NCBI RefSeq assembly: GCF_900182665.1
Contig: NZ_FXTL01000005.1
Location: 62,001 to 126,000 of the forward strand
Length of the DNA stretch: 64,000 nucleotides
Source of the DNA: Propioniciclava tarda
GTDB taxonomy: Bacteria > Actinomycetota > Actinomycetes > Propionibacteriales > Propionibacteriaceae
Direction of reading: 5' to 3'
In this document: piece after piece, positions 40,075 to 47,633 of the stretch
How the letters are laid out: every line of letters begins with the position of its first letter
How positions within the stretch are numbered: position 1 is the first letter of the stretch
Translations under genes and position numbers: made by a program
Notes under the pieces: model-generated
Told to the model about the DNA's origin: nothing
What the model saw: only the letters and a program-made list of their open reading frames with translations
The model's database searches: none

Positions 40075-40951
40075 CACCGACAACCTGTCGATCTTCTTCG
40101 GCGGCCTGAAGGCCCTCAAAGACCTCACCATCGAGGTCGGCGACGGCGAGGTCATCGGCCTGATCGGCCCGAACGGCGCGGGAAAGACGACCGCCTTCAA
40201 CGGCATCACCGGCGTCTACAAGCCCACGTCCGGCAAGGTCACCTTCCTCGGCCAGGACATCACCGGGCTCAAGCCGCACGAGATCACCCGCAAGGGCATC
40301 GCCCGGACCTTCCAGAACATCCGGCTCTTCAAGGAGCTGTCGGTGCTGGAGAACGTCCTGATCTCTCAGCACATGCTGGTGAAGTCGTCGCTGTTCGGCC
40401 AGACCGTGGGGCTCCCCCGCTACCGCGGCGAGGACAAGGCGCAGTACGACAACGCCCACGCCCTGCTCGAGGAGCTCGGCCTGCTGCAGTTCCGCGACGA
40501 CAAGTCGTCCTCGCTCCCCTACGGCCTCCAGCGCAAGCTCGAGATCGCCCGGGCGCTGGCGACGAAGCCCCGGCTGCTGCTGCTGGACGAGCCAGCCGCG
40601 GGCATGAACCCCGCCGAGACCATGGCCTTCATCGGCCTGATCAAGCAGCTCCAGCAAGCGCACGACATCTCGGTGTTGATGATCGAGCACCACATGCAGC
40701 TCGTCATGGGCATCTGCGACAAGCTCTGGGTCCTGGTCTACGGCGAGGAGATCGCCCAGGGCACGCCCAAGGAGGTCCAGAACAATCCGGCGGTCGTCGA
40801 GGCCTATCTGGGCGTCGATGACGACGGCGACATCGATCCGGAACTGGCGCGGGTCGGGGCGGACGAACCGGCGGTCGCCGAGGCGGCCGAGCACCTCGGC
40901 GTGCTGCCGCACACGGACGCGTCGGCGTCCGAGATCGGAGGGGACAAGTAA
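40067..40951 (+). CDS. livG: Branched-chain amino-acid ABC transporter, ATPase LivG
   Basis: A 294-residue ABC ATPase with Walker A GPNGAGKTT, the LivG-specific GIARTFQNIRLF, Walker B LLLLDEPAAGMNP and the His switch in MIEHHM. Instead of the canonical LSGGQ the signature region reads LPYGLQRKLEIARAL, as is normal for LivG. About 45 acidic residues (VDDDGDIDPELARVGADEP and on) follow the usual end, an addition I cannot explain. The ATG at 40067 has GAGGAGG at 4-5 nt; frames upstream belong to livM. The TAA shares its last A with the livF ATG. Confidence 0.95.
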   Translation: MLSTDNLSIFFGGLKALKDLTIEVGDGEVIGLIGPNGAGKTTAFNGITGVYKPTSGKVTFLGQDITGLKPHEITRKGIARTFQNIRLFKELSVLENVLISQHMLVKSSLFGQTVGLPRYRGEDKAQYDNAHALLEELGLLQFRDDKSSSLPYGLQRKLEIARALATKPRLLLLDEPAAGMNPAETMAFIGLIKQLQQAHDISVLMIEHHMQLVMGICDKLWVLVYGEEIAQGTPKEVQNNPAVVEAYLGVDDDGDIDPELARVGADEPAVAEAAEHLGVLPHTDASASEIGGDK

Positions 40952-41649
40952 TGCTCACGGTCAAGGATCTGAACGTCCACTACGGCGGCATCCACGCCCT
41001 CAAGGGCATCGACCTCAACGTCGAACAAGGGCAGATCGTCTCGCTCATCGGCGCCAACGGCGCCGGCAAGTCGACGTCCCTCAACGCGATCATGAACCTG
41101 ATCAAGTACACCGGATCGGTCTCTTACAAGGGCAAGGACGTCAAGTCGACCAAGACGATGGACCTGGTCAAGGCCGGCTTGACGCTCGCCCCCGAGGGAC
41201 GCCGCATCTTCCCGAACCTGACGGTGACCGAGAACCTGACGTTGGGCGCCTACGCCCGCAAGGGTCCCGAAGTCGCCAAGGACATGGACTGGGTGTTCGA
41301 GCTCTTCCCGCGCATGGAGGAGCGCCGCACCCAGAAGGGCGGGACGCTCTCGGGCGGCGAGCAGCAGATGCTCGCCATCGGACGCGCCCTCATGAGCCGT
41401 CCGGAGTTGATGATGCTGGACGAGCCGTCCCTGGGGCTGGCGCCGCTGGTGGTCAAGGACATCTTCAAGATCATCCGGACCATCCACGACTCGGGCGTGA
41501 CCGTGCTGCTGATCGAGCAGAACGCCAAGGCCGCGCTCGAGGTCGCCGATCATGCGTACGTCCTCGAGGTGGGCAAGGTCGTCCTGGAAGGTCCCGGACG
41601 CGACCTGCTGAAGGATCCCCGCGTCCAGTCGGCGTACCTGGGCGAGTAG
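40951..41649 (+). CDS. livF: Branched-chain amino-acid ABC transporter, ATPase LivF
   Basis: A 232-residue ABC ATPase, second nucleotide-binding subunit of the Liv importer. It shows Walker A GANGAGKST, the LivF pattern GLTLAPEGRRIFPNLTVTENL, signature LSGGEQQMLAIGRAL, Walker B LMMLDEPSLGLAPL and LLIEQNAK. The start overlaps the livG stop (TAATG). It is the last gene of the operon, followed by a small tandem repeat and a strong terminator. Confidence 0.96.
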   Translation: MLTVKDLNVHYGGIHALKGIDLNVEQGQIVSLIGANGAGKSTSLNAIMNLIKYTGSVSYKGKDVKSTKTMDLVKAGLTLAPEGRRIFPNLTVTENLTLGAYARKGPEVAKDMDWVFELFPRMEERRTQKGGTLSGGEQQMLAIGRALMSRPELMMLDEPSLGLAPLVVKDIFKIIRTIHDSGVTVLLIEQNAKAALEVADHAYVLEVGKVVLEGPGRDLLKDPRVQSAYLGE

Positions 41650-41650
41650 T

Positions 41651-41694
41651 CCTTCGACAAGCTCAGGAACCACCCTTCGACAAGCGCAGGAACC
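41651..41694. repeat. Two tandem 21-nt repeats after livF
   Basis: CCTTCGACAAGCTCAGGAACC (one copy, 41651-41671) recurs at 41674-41694 with a single T-to-G change. Sequences of this kind (CTTCGACAAGCTCAG) are dispersed intergenic repeats in many actinobacteria. No other copy was noticed in the window. Confidence 0.6.
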
Positions 41695-41703
41695 GAACTG
41701 AGC

Positions 41704-41735
41704 AACGGCGGCCGTCCCTCGGGACGGTCGCCGTT
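41704..41735 (+). terminator. Terminator of the liv operon
   Basis: 15-bp stem (41704-41718 with 41721-41735, one G-U pair) with a very small loop, 55 bp after the livF stop. It may also serve the convergent YcaQ-like gene. Confidence 0.75.
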
Positions 41736-41820
41736 CGGCGTCCAGTGGCGGACCGACAACCCAACACGGCTGCATTCGGCCGACCAGAACCGGGCAACCG
41801 TCACCATGACGACGCGCGAC

Positions 41821-43023
41821 TCACAGGTGGCGGGCGAGCTTGGGCGCCAGGGTGCCCACCGATGTCACCGCGACCTTGGTCAGCCCCAGCCAGGAGGCCA
41901 TGGCGCGCAGTTCCTCGGCGAGGCGCGGTGCGACGGCGTCCGGTTGCTGCCCGCCCTCGACCCAGGACGCCTGCACCACCAGCACGCCCCGGCCGCGGTC
42001 GGCCTTGAGGTCGACCCGCGCGGCGATCGCGTCGTCGCAGACGAACAGGTAGACGTAGTAGCCGTGCTGCCGCTTGGCCGCCGGGGTGTAGACCTCGATG
42101 CGGTAGTGGACGCCGAACAGGTCCAGCACCCGTTGCCGATCGAAGACCAGCGAGTCGAACGGACTGACCAGCGCCTGGGTGGTGATGGTGCGCGGCACCG
42201 CCGCCTCGTGCCAGAGCCAGTGCTCCCCCAGCCCATCGACCTCGACCGGACGGAGCAGGCCGGACGCCTCCAGCCGCCGCACGGACGCCAGCCCCGCGGC
42301 CTTCTTGAGGTAGAAGTACGAGGTAAGAGCCCCCAGATCGGCCACCCCGAGCGCCCGCGCGGCCCTGCCGATCAGCACGTCGTAGGACGCCTCGTTGCTC
42401 GGGTCCGCGACCTCCAGCACGCGGCCCGGCAGCACCCGCTCCGCGAGGTCGTAGCGGCGCTCGAACTGGCTGTTCCTGGACGCCACCGCCACCGTGCCGC
42501 AGTCGAACAGGTCTTCGAGGATGAACTTCGCCTCGGACCAGTTCCAGCCCCACGACACCTTCTTGCGCTCTTCGACGTTGTCGATCTCGCGCGCGGTCAG
42601 CGGCCCGGACGCCGCCAGGTCGGCGAGGATGCGCTCCCGCAGGTCCGGCTTCGCGGCCAGGATCTGCTGGACGCGTCCCGGCGTCCAGGTGCGTTCCGAC
42701 CTCATCCGCATCCGCAGTGCTGGCTGTAGGTCGACGTCGATCAGCGACGCGGCGTGGCCCCAGTACTCGAACAGCCGTCGCTGGGCGGGGCCCGCGGCTG
42801 CGTCCAGCAGCGAGCGGTCGTACGGCCCGAGCCGCGCGAACAGCGGCATGTACTGGGCGCGGACGGCGACGTTGATCGAGTCGATCTGGAACTGGGCCAC
42901 CTGGTCAATGACCCGCTGGACGTGCCGGCCGCTCACGACCGCCGGGCGCGGGCGTCCGAAACCCTGGGCCGCGAGGGCGACGCGACGCGCGGCGTCCAAC
43001 GACAGCCGGCGGCCGGGCGTCAT
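41821..43023 (-). CDS. YcaQ/AlkX-like winged-helix DNA glycosylase
   Basis: A 400-residue protein of the HTH_42 family, whose studied members (E. coli YcaQ, Streptomyces AlkZ) excise alkylated bases and unhook interstrand crosslinks. The catalytic QxD motif is visible as FQIDSINVAVRAQ near residues 45-57, followed by the typical MPLFARLGPYDRSLLD, a winged-helix region (LRERILADLAASGPLTAREID) and the C-terminal VSPFDSLVFDRQRVLDLFG. The ATG at 43023 lies in the loop of a hairpin and has no clear ribosome-binding site; translation may be controlled or the start may be the TTG eight codons on. Substrate is inferred from the family. Read in the same direction as hpf, convergent to liv. Confidence 0.85.
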   Translation of the reverse strand: MTPGRRLSLDAARRVALAAQGFGRPRPAVVSGRHVQRVIDQVAQFQIDSINVAVRAQYMPLFARLGPYDRSLLDAAAGPAQRRLFEYWGHAASLIDVDLQPALRMRMRSERTWTPGRVQQILAAKPDLRERILADLAASGPLTAREIDNVEERKKVSWGWNWSEAKFILEDLFDCGTVAVASRNSQFERRYDLAERVLPGRVLEVADPSNEASYDVLIGRAARALGVADLGALTSYFYLKKAAGLASVRRLEASGLLRPVEVDGLGEHWLWHEAAVPRTITTQALVSPFDSLVFDRQRVLDLFGVHYRIEVYTPAAKRQHGYYVYLFVCDDAIAARVDLKADRGRGVLVVQASWVEGGQQPDAVAPRLAEELRAMASWLGLTKVAVTSVGTLAPKLARHL

Positions 43024-43034
43024 GCCCGGCCGCC
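43008..43034 (-). promoter_or_regulatory. 11-bp hairpin holding the start codon of the YcaQ-like gene in its loop
   Basis: GGCGGCCGGGC (43008-43018) and GCCCGGCCGCC (43024-43034) are perfectly complementary; the 5-nt loop 43019-43023 contains the ATG of the downstream gene. It may terminate hpf transcripts, mask the start codon, or both. There is no T-tract on the minus strand. Confidence 0.55.
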
Positions 43035-43069
43035 GCTCGAAGCGATGCTCAGCACCGTCGCAGGATCGC

Positions 43070-43684
43070 CTAGGCGCCCATCTCCAGGTGAATCACGCCG
43101 TAGTCGTAGGCGCGGCGGTGGTAGACGACGCTCGGCGCCCCCGTCTCGGCATCGACGTAGAGGAAGAAGTCGTGGCCGACCAGTTCCATCTCGTCGAGCG
43201 CCTGGGCGAGGGTGAGCGGCGTCGCGGGGAAGAACTTCTCACGCACCACCAACGGCCCGTCACCCGTGACCTCGACACCCGCGATCACGTGCTTCTCGGG
43301 GACGTCGACGTGCGGCGGCTCCACCAGCACCGACGGGACGGGCGCGCCCTCGGTGACCTGCTGCTCCACGCGCAGGCCACGGTGCGTCTTGCGGCGATCA
43401 GCCGCGCGGCGGAGTTGGGTCTTCAGCTTCTCCAACGCCCGCTCGAAGGCGATCGACTTCTCGTCGGCCGAGCCCTCGGCGCGCACGACCGGCCCCTTGC
43501 TGTGGAGCGTGATCTCGCAGCGGGTCGCCTGATCGGGCTGCTTCGCGTGCGGCTCGGCAGACACCTGGACCTCGACCCTGATCACCCGATCGCGCAGCCG
43601 TTCGATGGAACGGATGCGTTCAGTGACCTTCTCGCGAAAGTCATCGGAGATGGTGCAGCGCCGACCGCTGACGAGGACGTCCAT
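43070..43684 (-). CDS. hpf: Ribosome hibernation promoting factor, long form
   Basis: A 204-residue two-domain protein. The N-terminal domain (about 1-100) has the HPF/YfiA pattern MDVLVSGRRCTISDDFREKV with VEVQVSAEPH and ends in ALEKLKTQLRRAADRRK; after a linker the C-terminal dimerisation domain (about 140-204) has VREKFFPATPLTLAQALDEMELVGHDFFLYVDAETG. Long HPF pairs 70S ribosomes into inactive 100S dimers. The ATG at 43684 has a perfect AGGAGG box 6 nt upstream. In mycobacteria hpf (Rv3241c) lies between comF and secA1; here both neighbours are displaced by transport genes. Confidence 0.94.
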   Translation of the reverse strand: MDVLVSGRRCTISDDFREKVTERIRSIERLRDRVIRVEVQVSAEPHAKQPDQATRCEITLHSKGPVVRAEGSADEKSIAFERALEKLKTQLRRAADRRKTHRGLRVEQQVTEGAPVPSVLVEPPHVDVPEKHVIAGVEVTGDGPLVVREKFFPATPLTLAQALDEMELVGHDFFLYVDAETGAPSVVYHRRAYDYGVIHLEMGA

Positions 43685-43872
43685 GGTGTACCTCCTAGTG
43701 AGACGACAAAAGGCACCCGGCCCGGCTCTCCCCGCGAGTGCGGGTTGGCCGGCTGGTGTGCCATGGCCCCAACGTAGCGCAACCCACAAGTTTTAGTCAG
43801 GGGGCGACCGGGCATGTTGGGCGGACGGCCTCAGTTTCAGCCCGAAGCAGCCGGACGCCTGCAGTCGCGGCC

Positions 43873-43909
43873 GTAACAGACCCGTAACAGGGGGTAACGC
43901 CCCGCTAAC
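43873..43909 (+). promoter_or_regulatory. GlnR-like operator upstream of amtB
   Basis: Four TAAC half-sites at regular spacing: GTAAC at 43873, 43884 and 43894 and CTAAC at 43905 (steps of 11, 10 and 11 nt). This matches the known GlnR box of actinobacteria, two gTnAC-n6-GnAAC-type units one helical turn apart. It lies 46 bp before the amtB start, where GlnR activation of ammonium uptake genes is known in Streptomyces and mycobacteria. Confidence 0.75.
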
Positions 43910-43954
43910 GCTGCGCGTCATCGACCGAAACCTGGGCCCTGCAGAGTCTCGGTC

Positions 43955-45373
43955 ATGATCCACGAAATCAACACCGGAGACACCGCCTGGGTGCTCGCCA
44001 GCGCAGGCCTCGTGCTTCTCATGACGCCGGGACTGGCCTTCTTCTACGGCGGAATGGTCCGCGCCAAGGGCGCCCTCAACATGATCATGATGTCGTTCAT
44101 CTCCATGGGAACCGTCGGCGTTCTCTGGGTGCTGTTCGGCTACTCGATGAGCTTCGGCGACAGCCTGGGCGGCGTCATCGGCAATCCGCTCCAGTTCGCC
44201 GGACTGACGTCGTTGATGAGCCCGGACGCCGTCGTCGCCACCGTGCCGGCTCTTGCGTTCGTCGCCTTCCAGGCGGCGTTCGCCATCATCGCGGTGGCGC
44301 TCGTCTCAGGCTCTGTCGCCGATCGCACGTCCTTCAAGGCCTGGACTCTGTTCACCGTCCTATGGTCAGTGTTCGTCTACTTCCCCGCCGCCCACTGGGT
44401 CTTCGCCTTCGACGGCCTGGGCGCGGAGCACGGTGGCTGGATCGCGAACACGGTCAAGGCCATCGACTTCGCGGGTGGGACCGCGATCCACATCAACGCC
44501 GGGGCGGCCGGCCTCGCCCTCGCGATCGTGCTGGGACGCCGCATCGACTTTCTCGCCAAGCCCATGCGCCCCCACAACATGACCCTGGTCATGCTCGGTG
44601 CCGGGCTGCTGTGGTTCGGCTGGTTCGGATTCAACGCGGGCTCGGCCCTTGGCGCTGGCACGACCGCCGCCGTGGCCTGGGTCAACACGCTCGCCGCTCC
44701 GGCTGCGGCCATGCTCGCCTGGCTCGTGGTCGAACAAGTTCGGGACGGACACCCCACGTCCTTGGGGGCCGCCTCCGGTCTCGTCGCGGGGCTCGTCGCC
44801 GTCACACCCGCCGCCGGGTCCGTCAGCCCCTTGGGGGCACTCGCGATCGGCGCCCTGGCGGGAGTCGGCTGCGCCTTTGCCATCGGCATCAAGACCCGGC
44901 TCCGGCTCGACGACTCGCTGGATGTGGTGGGCGTCCACCTTGTCGGCGGCCTGTTGGGCACCCTGGCCATCGGCCTGTTTGCCGATCCCGGTACGCCCGC
45001 GAAAACGGCTGGGCTGTTCTACGGTGGCGGTCTGGATCAGCTGGGACGTCAGGCCTTGGGGGCGCTGAGCGTGCTCGCGTACTCGTTCGTGGTCACCCTG
45101 CTGCTGGGAGTGATCATCAAGGTGACCGTTGGCTTCCGGGTGAGCAAGGCGGACGAGAACAGCGGCATCGACTTGGCCGAGCACAGCGAGATTGGCTATG
45201 ACCTGAGCCCGGTCTACTACTCGTCGTTCGACGGCGTCCGCAGAACCCTCCTGGTGGAACCCGGCTCGCTGCCCAGCCATGTGCTGGCCCACGTCGAGGC
45301 GATTCGTGCCGCGTCCCCGTCCTCCCCAACCGACCTCGACCACGCCTCAGCCACGAAGGAGCGTTCCGCATGA
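43955..45373 (+). CDS. amtB: Ammonium transporter AmtB
   Basis: A 472-residue membrane channel for ammonium with about 11 hydrophobic segments. The pore histidines are in AIHINAGAAG and VGVHLVGGLLG, and the family signature spans the segment around AAHWVFAFDG. Unlike Gram-negative AmtB there is no cleaved signal peptide; the ATG at 43955 lies just ahead of the first helix. The C-terminal cytoplasmic region (DENSGIDLAEHSEIGYDL) is the GlnK-binding tail, extended by about 45 residues. The stop overlaps glnK by 4 bp, so channel and regulator are co-translated. A GlnR-type site is upstream. No glnD follows. Confidence 0.95.
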   Translation: MIHEINTGDTAWVLASAGLVLLMTPGLAFFYGGMVRAKGALNMIMMSFISMGTVGVLWVLFGYSMSFGDSLGGVIGNPLQFAGLTSLMSPDAVVATVPALAFVAFQAAFAIIAVALVSGSVADRTSFKAWTLFTVLWSVFVYFPAAHWVFAFDGLGAEHGGWIANTVKAIDFAGGTAIHINAGAAGLALAIVLGRRIDFLAKPMRPHNMTLVMLGAGLLWFGWFGFNAGSALGAGTTAAVAWVNTLAAPAAAMLAWLVVEQVRDGHPTSLGAASGLVAGLVAVTPAAGSVSPLGALAIGALAGVGCAFAIGIKTRLRLDDSLDVVGVHLVGGLLGTLAIGLFADPGTPAKTAGLFYGGGLDQLGRQALGALSVLAYSFVVTLLLGVIIKVTVGFRVSKADENSGIDLAEHSEIGYDLSPVYYSSFDGVRRTLLVEPGSLPSHVLAHVEAIRAASPSSPTDLDHASATKERSA

Positions 45374-45708
45374 AGCTCATCACCGCCATCATCCAGCCGT
45401 CGATGCTCGACCAGGTCCAGACCGCGCTGGTGCATCTGGGCGCCAAAGGAATGACCGTGTCGGAGGTGACGGGGTACGCCAGACAGCAGGGCCACAAGGA
45501 GGTCTACCGCGGCGAGACGATGTCCATCGACTTCATCTTGAAGGTGCGCCTGGAGTTGCTGACAGCGGACGTCGACGTCGAGGCGGTGGTGGGCACCATC
45601 CTCAAAGCGGCCCACACCGGCGAAGTCGGAGACGGCAAGGTCTGGGTCACGCCGGTGGAGAACGCGGTCCGCATCCGGACGGGTGAGACCGGCGATCAAG
45701 CGATCTAG
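45370..45708 (+). CDS. glnK: Nitrogen regulatory protein P-II (GlnK) lacking Tyr51
   Basis: A 112-residue trimeric signal protein sensing ATP/ADP and 2-oxoglutarate and gating AmtB. The core is standard: MKLITAIIQPSMLDQV, T-loop approach GYARQQGHKEVYRG (Tyr46 kept), nucleotide site GDGKVWV and the Arg residues of VRIRTGE. The T-loop itself reads GETMSIDFILK, putting Met at position 51 where GlnK/GlnB carry the Tyr that is uridylylated or adenylylated. The usual FLPK is FILK. Covalent control at Tyr51 is therefore impossible, in line with the absence of glnD next door (actinobacteria often have amtB-glnK-glnD). The gene ends 4 bp into the convergent comF gene. Confidence 0.93.
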   Translation: MKLITAIIQPSMLDQVQTALVHLGAKGMTVSEVTGYARQQGHKEVYRGETMSIDFILKVRLELLTADVDVEAVVGTILKAAHTGEVGDGKVWVTPVENAVRIRTGETGDQAI

Positions 45709-46391
45709 TCATCTCGACCGTGGGCGGGAGTGGACCTGTGTCCGCTCCCGCCCATCCACGCCTGAGGGCGGCCGTCGCGTCGACGGGTGGCAGCGACCAC
45801 CGCGGTACCGATGACGTGACGTCCGCCGGCGACCATGGCCCTGACACCTTCTTCGAGGGTCGCCCCCGTGGTCGAGATGTCGTCCACGACGACCACGGGG
45901 ACGGACCGTGCGGAGACGGCGACCATCGAGCCCGCGAGGTTGCGCCGCCGGCCCGCAACGTCCAGTCCCGCCTGATCCTGGACGCCTCGCGTTTGCCGGA
46001 GCGCCCGCTCGACCGTCGCGTCGCAGCCGACCCGCACCAGGGCCGCGGACGCCTCGCGCGCCAGCCGCTGCGTCACGTCCTCTCCGCGTTGCCGGACGAC
46101 GGCGGGCGCGGACGGGACGGGGACCAGCGCGATCCGGCTCTCCCCACCCAGAAGCCCTGCGACCGACCAGGCCAGGGCGCGTCCCAGCGGACGCGCCAGG
46201 GTCCACGCCCGCCGCTCCTTGTAGGCGACCAGGCAGTGGCTCCAGGCGCCCTCGTACTCGGCGGCCGCGCACCAGGGGACGCCGGCGATCACGCCGCCCA
46301 GGACCGAGCGCTCCGCCAGCACTCTGCGGCACTCGGCACAAAGGCCGAGCCCCGCCGCCCGGCAGCCGGGGCACTCGGCGCCCAGCAGCAA
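45705..46391 (-). CDS. ComF-family phosphoribosyltransferase-like protein
   Basis: A 228-residue protein with the ComF layout: N-terminal zinc-ribbon cysteines (CPGC then CAEC), AYKERRAWTLARPLGRAL, PVPSAPAVVRQRGEDVTQRLA, and the PRPP-binding loop VVVVDDISTTGATL. ComF proteins are linked to DNA uptake in competent bacteria, but they are conserved in non-competent actinobacteria where their role is unclear. The TTG at 46391 is the only start codon between the upstream TAG and the first cysteine, preceded by GGGGGAG with almost no spacing, so the start is uncertain. It follows mtrB by 51 bp, as in mycobacteria except that lpqB is missing. Confidence 0.85.
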   Translation of the reverse strand: MLLGAECPGCRAAGLGLCAECRRVLAERSVLGGVIAGVPWCAAAEYEGAWSHCLVAYKERRAWTLARPLGRALAWSVAGLLGGESRIALVPVPSAPAVVRQRGEDVTQRLAREASAALVRVGCDATVERALRQTRGVQDQAGLDVAGRRRNLAGSMVAVSARSVPVVVVDDISTTGATLEEGVRAMVAGGRHVIGTAVVAATRRRDGRPQAWMGGSGHRSTPAHGRDD

Positions 46392-46442
46392 CTCCCCCGC
46401 CGTCGACCAATAGCTACACGCCTACACATTAGGCGCGGGCTT

Positions 46443-47633
46443 TCACGCCGCGCCGGAGGCCTCCGCGTCCGGCGGGACGAAGGGCCACGGCTCGGCCCCG
46501 AGGTCGCCGCCGGGAGCGAGGGGCAGGAGCAGCCTGAACTGGGCACCCTGCCCGGGGCGTCCCCACACGTCGAGGCGACCACCGTGCAACTCGGCGTTCT
46601 CCAGGGCGATCGCCAGGCCAAGCCCGGTGCCTCCGACCGTTCGGAAGCGAGACGGGTCCGCGCGCCAGAACCGCGTGAAGACGTGCTCGCGTTCGTCCGC
46701 GGTGAGCCCCACCCCGTGATCGCGGACCACGATCGCCACCGCCGTCTCGCCCGCCCGGACCACCACGTCGATGGGCCGTCCCTCGCCGTGCTCGATGGCG
46801 TTGGTCAGCAGGTTGACCACGATCCGGCGCAGGCGTATGGCGTCCACGCGAGCGATGACGCCAGCGTCGGCGTCCACCCGGAGCTCGCTGCCGAACGTGA
46901 TGCTCAGGGGGATCTGCGAACCGACCTCGTCCTTGACGAGCTGGGTGACGTCGGTCTCTTCGGCGGCGAGAACGGCCGCGCCGGCGTCGATCCGGGACAG
47001 GTCCAGCAGGTCGGTCAGCAGGGTCTCGAACCGGTCGACCTCGCGGGCCAGCAACTCGGCCGACCGCGCCATCACCGGAGACAACTCGGCCCTCGACTCG
47101 TGGATGACCTCGGCGGCCATCCGGACGGTGGTCATCGGCGTCCGCAACTCATGCGAGACGTCCGACACGAACTGGTGTTGCTGCTGCGCCATCGCCCGCA
47201 GGTCGGCGAGCCGGCGGCTGAGTTCGGCTGCCATGTCGTTGATCGAGCGGGCCAGCGAGGACGAGTCCTCCGGCCCCTCGACGACCATCCGGCGCGCGAG
47301 GTCGCCCGCGGCAAGGCCCTCGGCAGCCACCCGGGCTGCGCGCAGCGGCCGGACAACCTGCAGCGAGATCCAGTAGATCGCCCCGCCCAGGACGGGGAGC
47401 AGGACGAGCGCGCTCACCAGCTCCGCGCGGATCACCGCATCACGCAGGATGTCGCGCTCCCCCGGCCCGATGACCGGGCTGAGGCTCACCAACAGTTGGG
47501 CCACCAACAGGCCCGCCGCCAGCAGCCAGGCGACCACGGTGACCACCAGCGCGCTGACGACCGCGCGGTACGGGAGCGAGCGCTCCCAGCGCTGCACCGG
47601 CTCGCTCACCAGGCGCCTCAGGGCGCCCCTCAT
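46443..47633 (-). CDS. mtrB: Sensor histidine kinase MtrB without extracellular sensor domain
   Basis: A 396-residue membrane kinase paired with MtrA, the system controlling cell-wall metabolism and division in actinobacteria. TM1 spans about 24-50 and TM2 about 70-91, with only some 18 residues outside (SPVIGPGERDILRDAVIR), whereas mycobacterial MtrB (567 residues) has an extracellular domain of more than 100. HAMP (about 92-145), phosphoacceptor His161 in SHELRTP, and the ATPase boxes NLLTNAIEHG, DHGVGL and GGTGLGLAI are intact. The ATG at 47633 overlaps the mtrA stop. The next gene is comF; lpqB, whose product tunes MtrB in mycobacteria, is absent, which fits the missing sensor domain. Confidence 0.88.
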   Translation of the reverse strand: MRGALRRLVSEPVQRWERSLPYRAVVSALVVTVVAWLLAAGLLVAQLLVSLSPVIGPGERDILRDAVIRAELVSALVLLPVLGGAIYWISLQVVRPLRAARVAAEGLAAGDLARRMVVEGPEDSSSLARSINDMAAELSRRLADLRAMAQQQHQFVSDVSHELRTPMTTVRMAAEVIHESRAELSPVMARSAELLAREVDRFETLLTDLLDLSRIDAGAAVLAAEETDVTQLVKDEVGSQIPLSITFGSELRVDADAGVIARVDAIRLRRIVVNLLTNAIEHGEGRPIDVVVRAGETAVAIVVRDHGVGLTADEREHVFTRFWRADPSRFRTVGGTGLGLAIALENAELHGGRLDVWGRPGQGAQFRLLLPLAPGGDLGAEPWPFVPPDAEASGAA

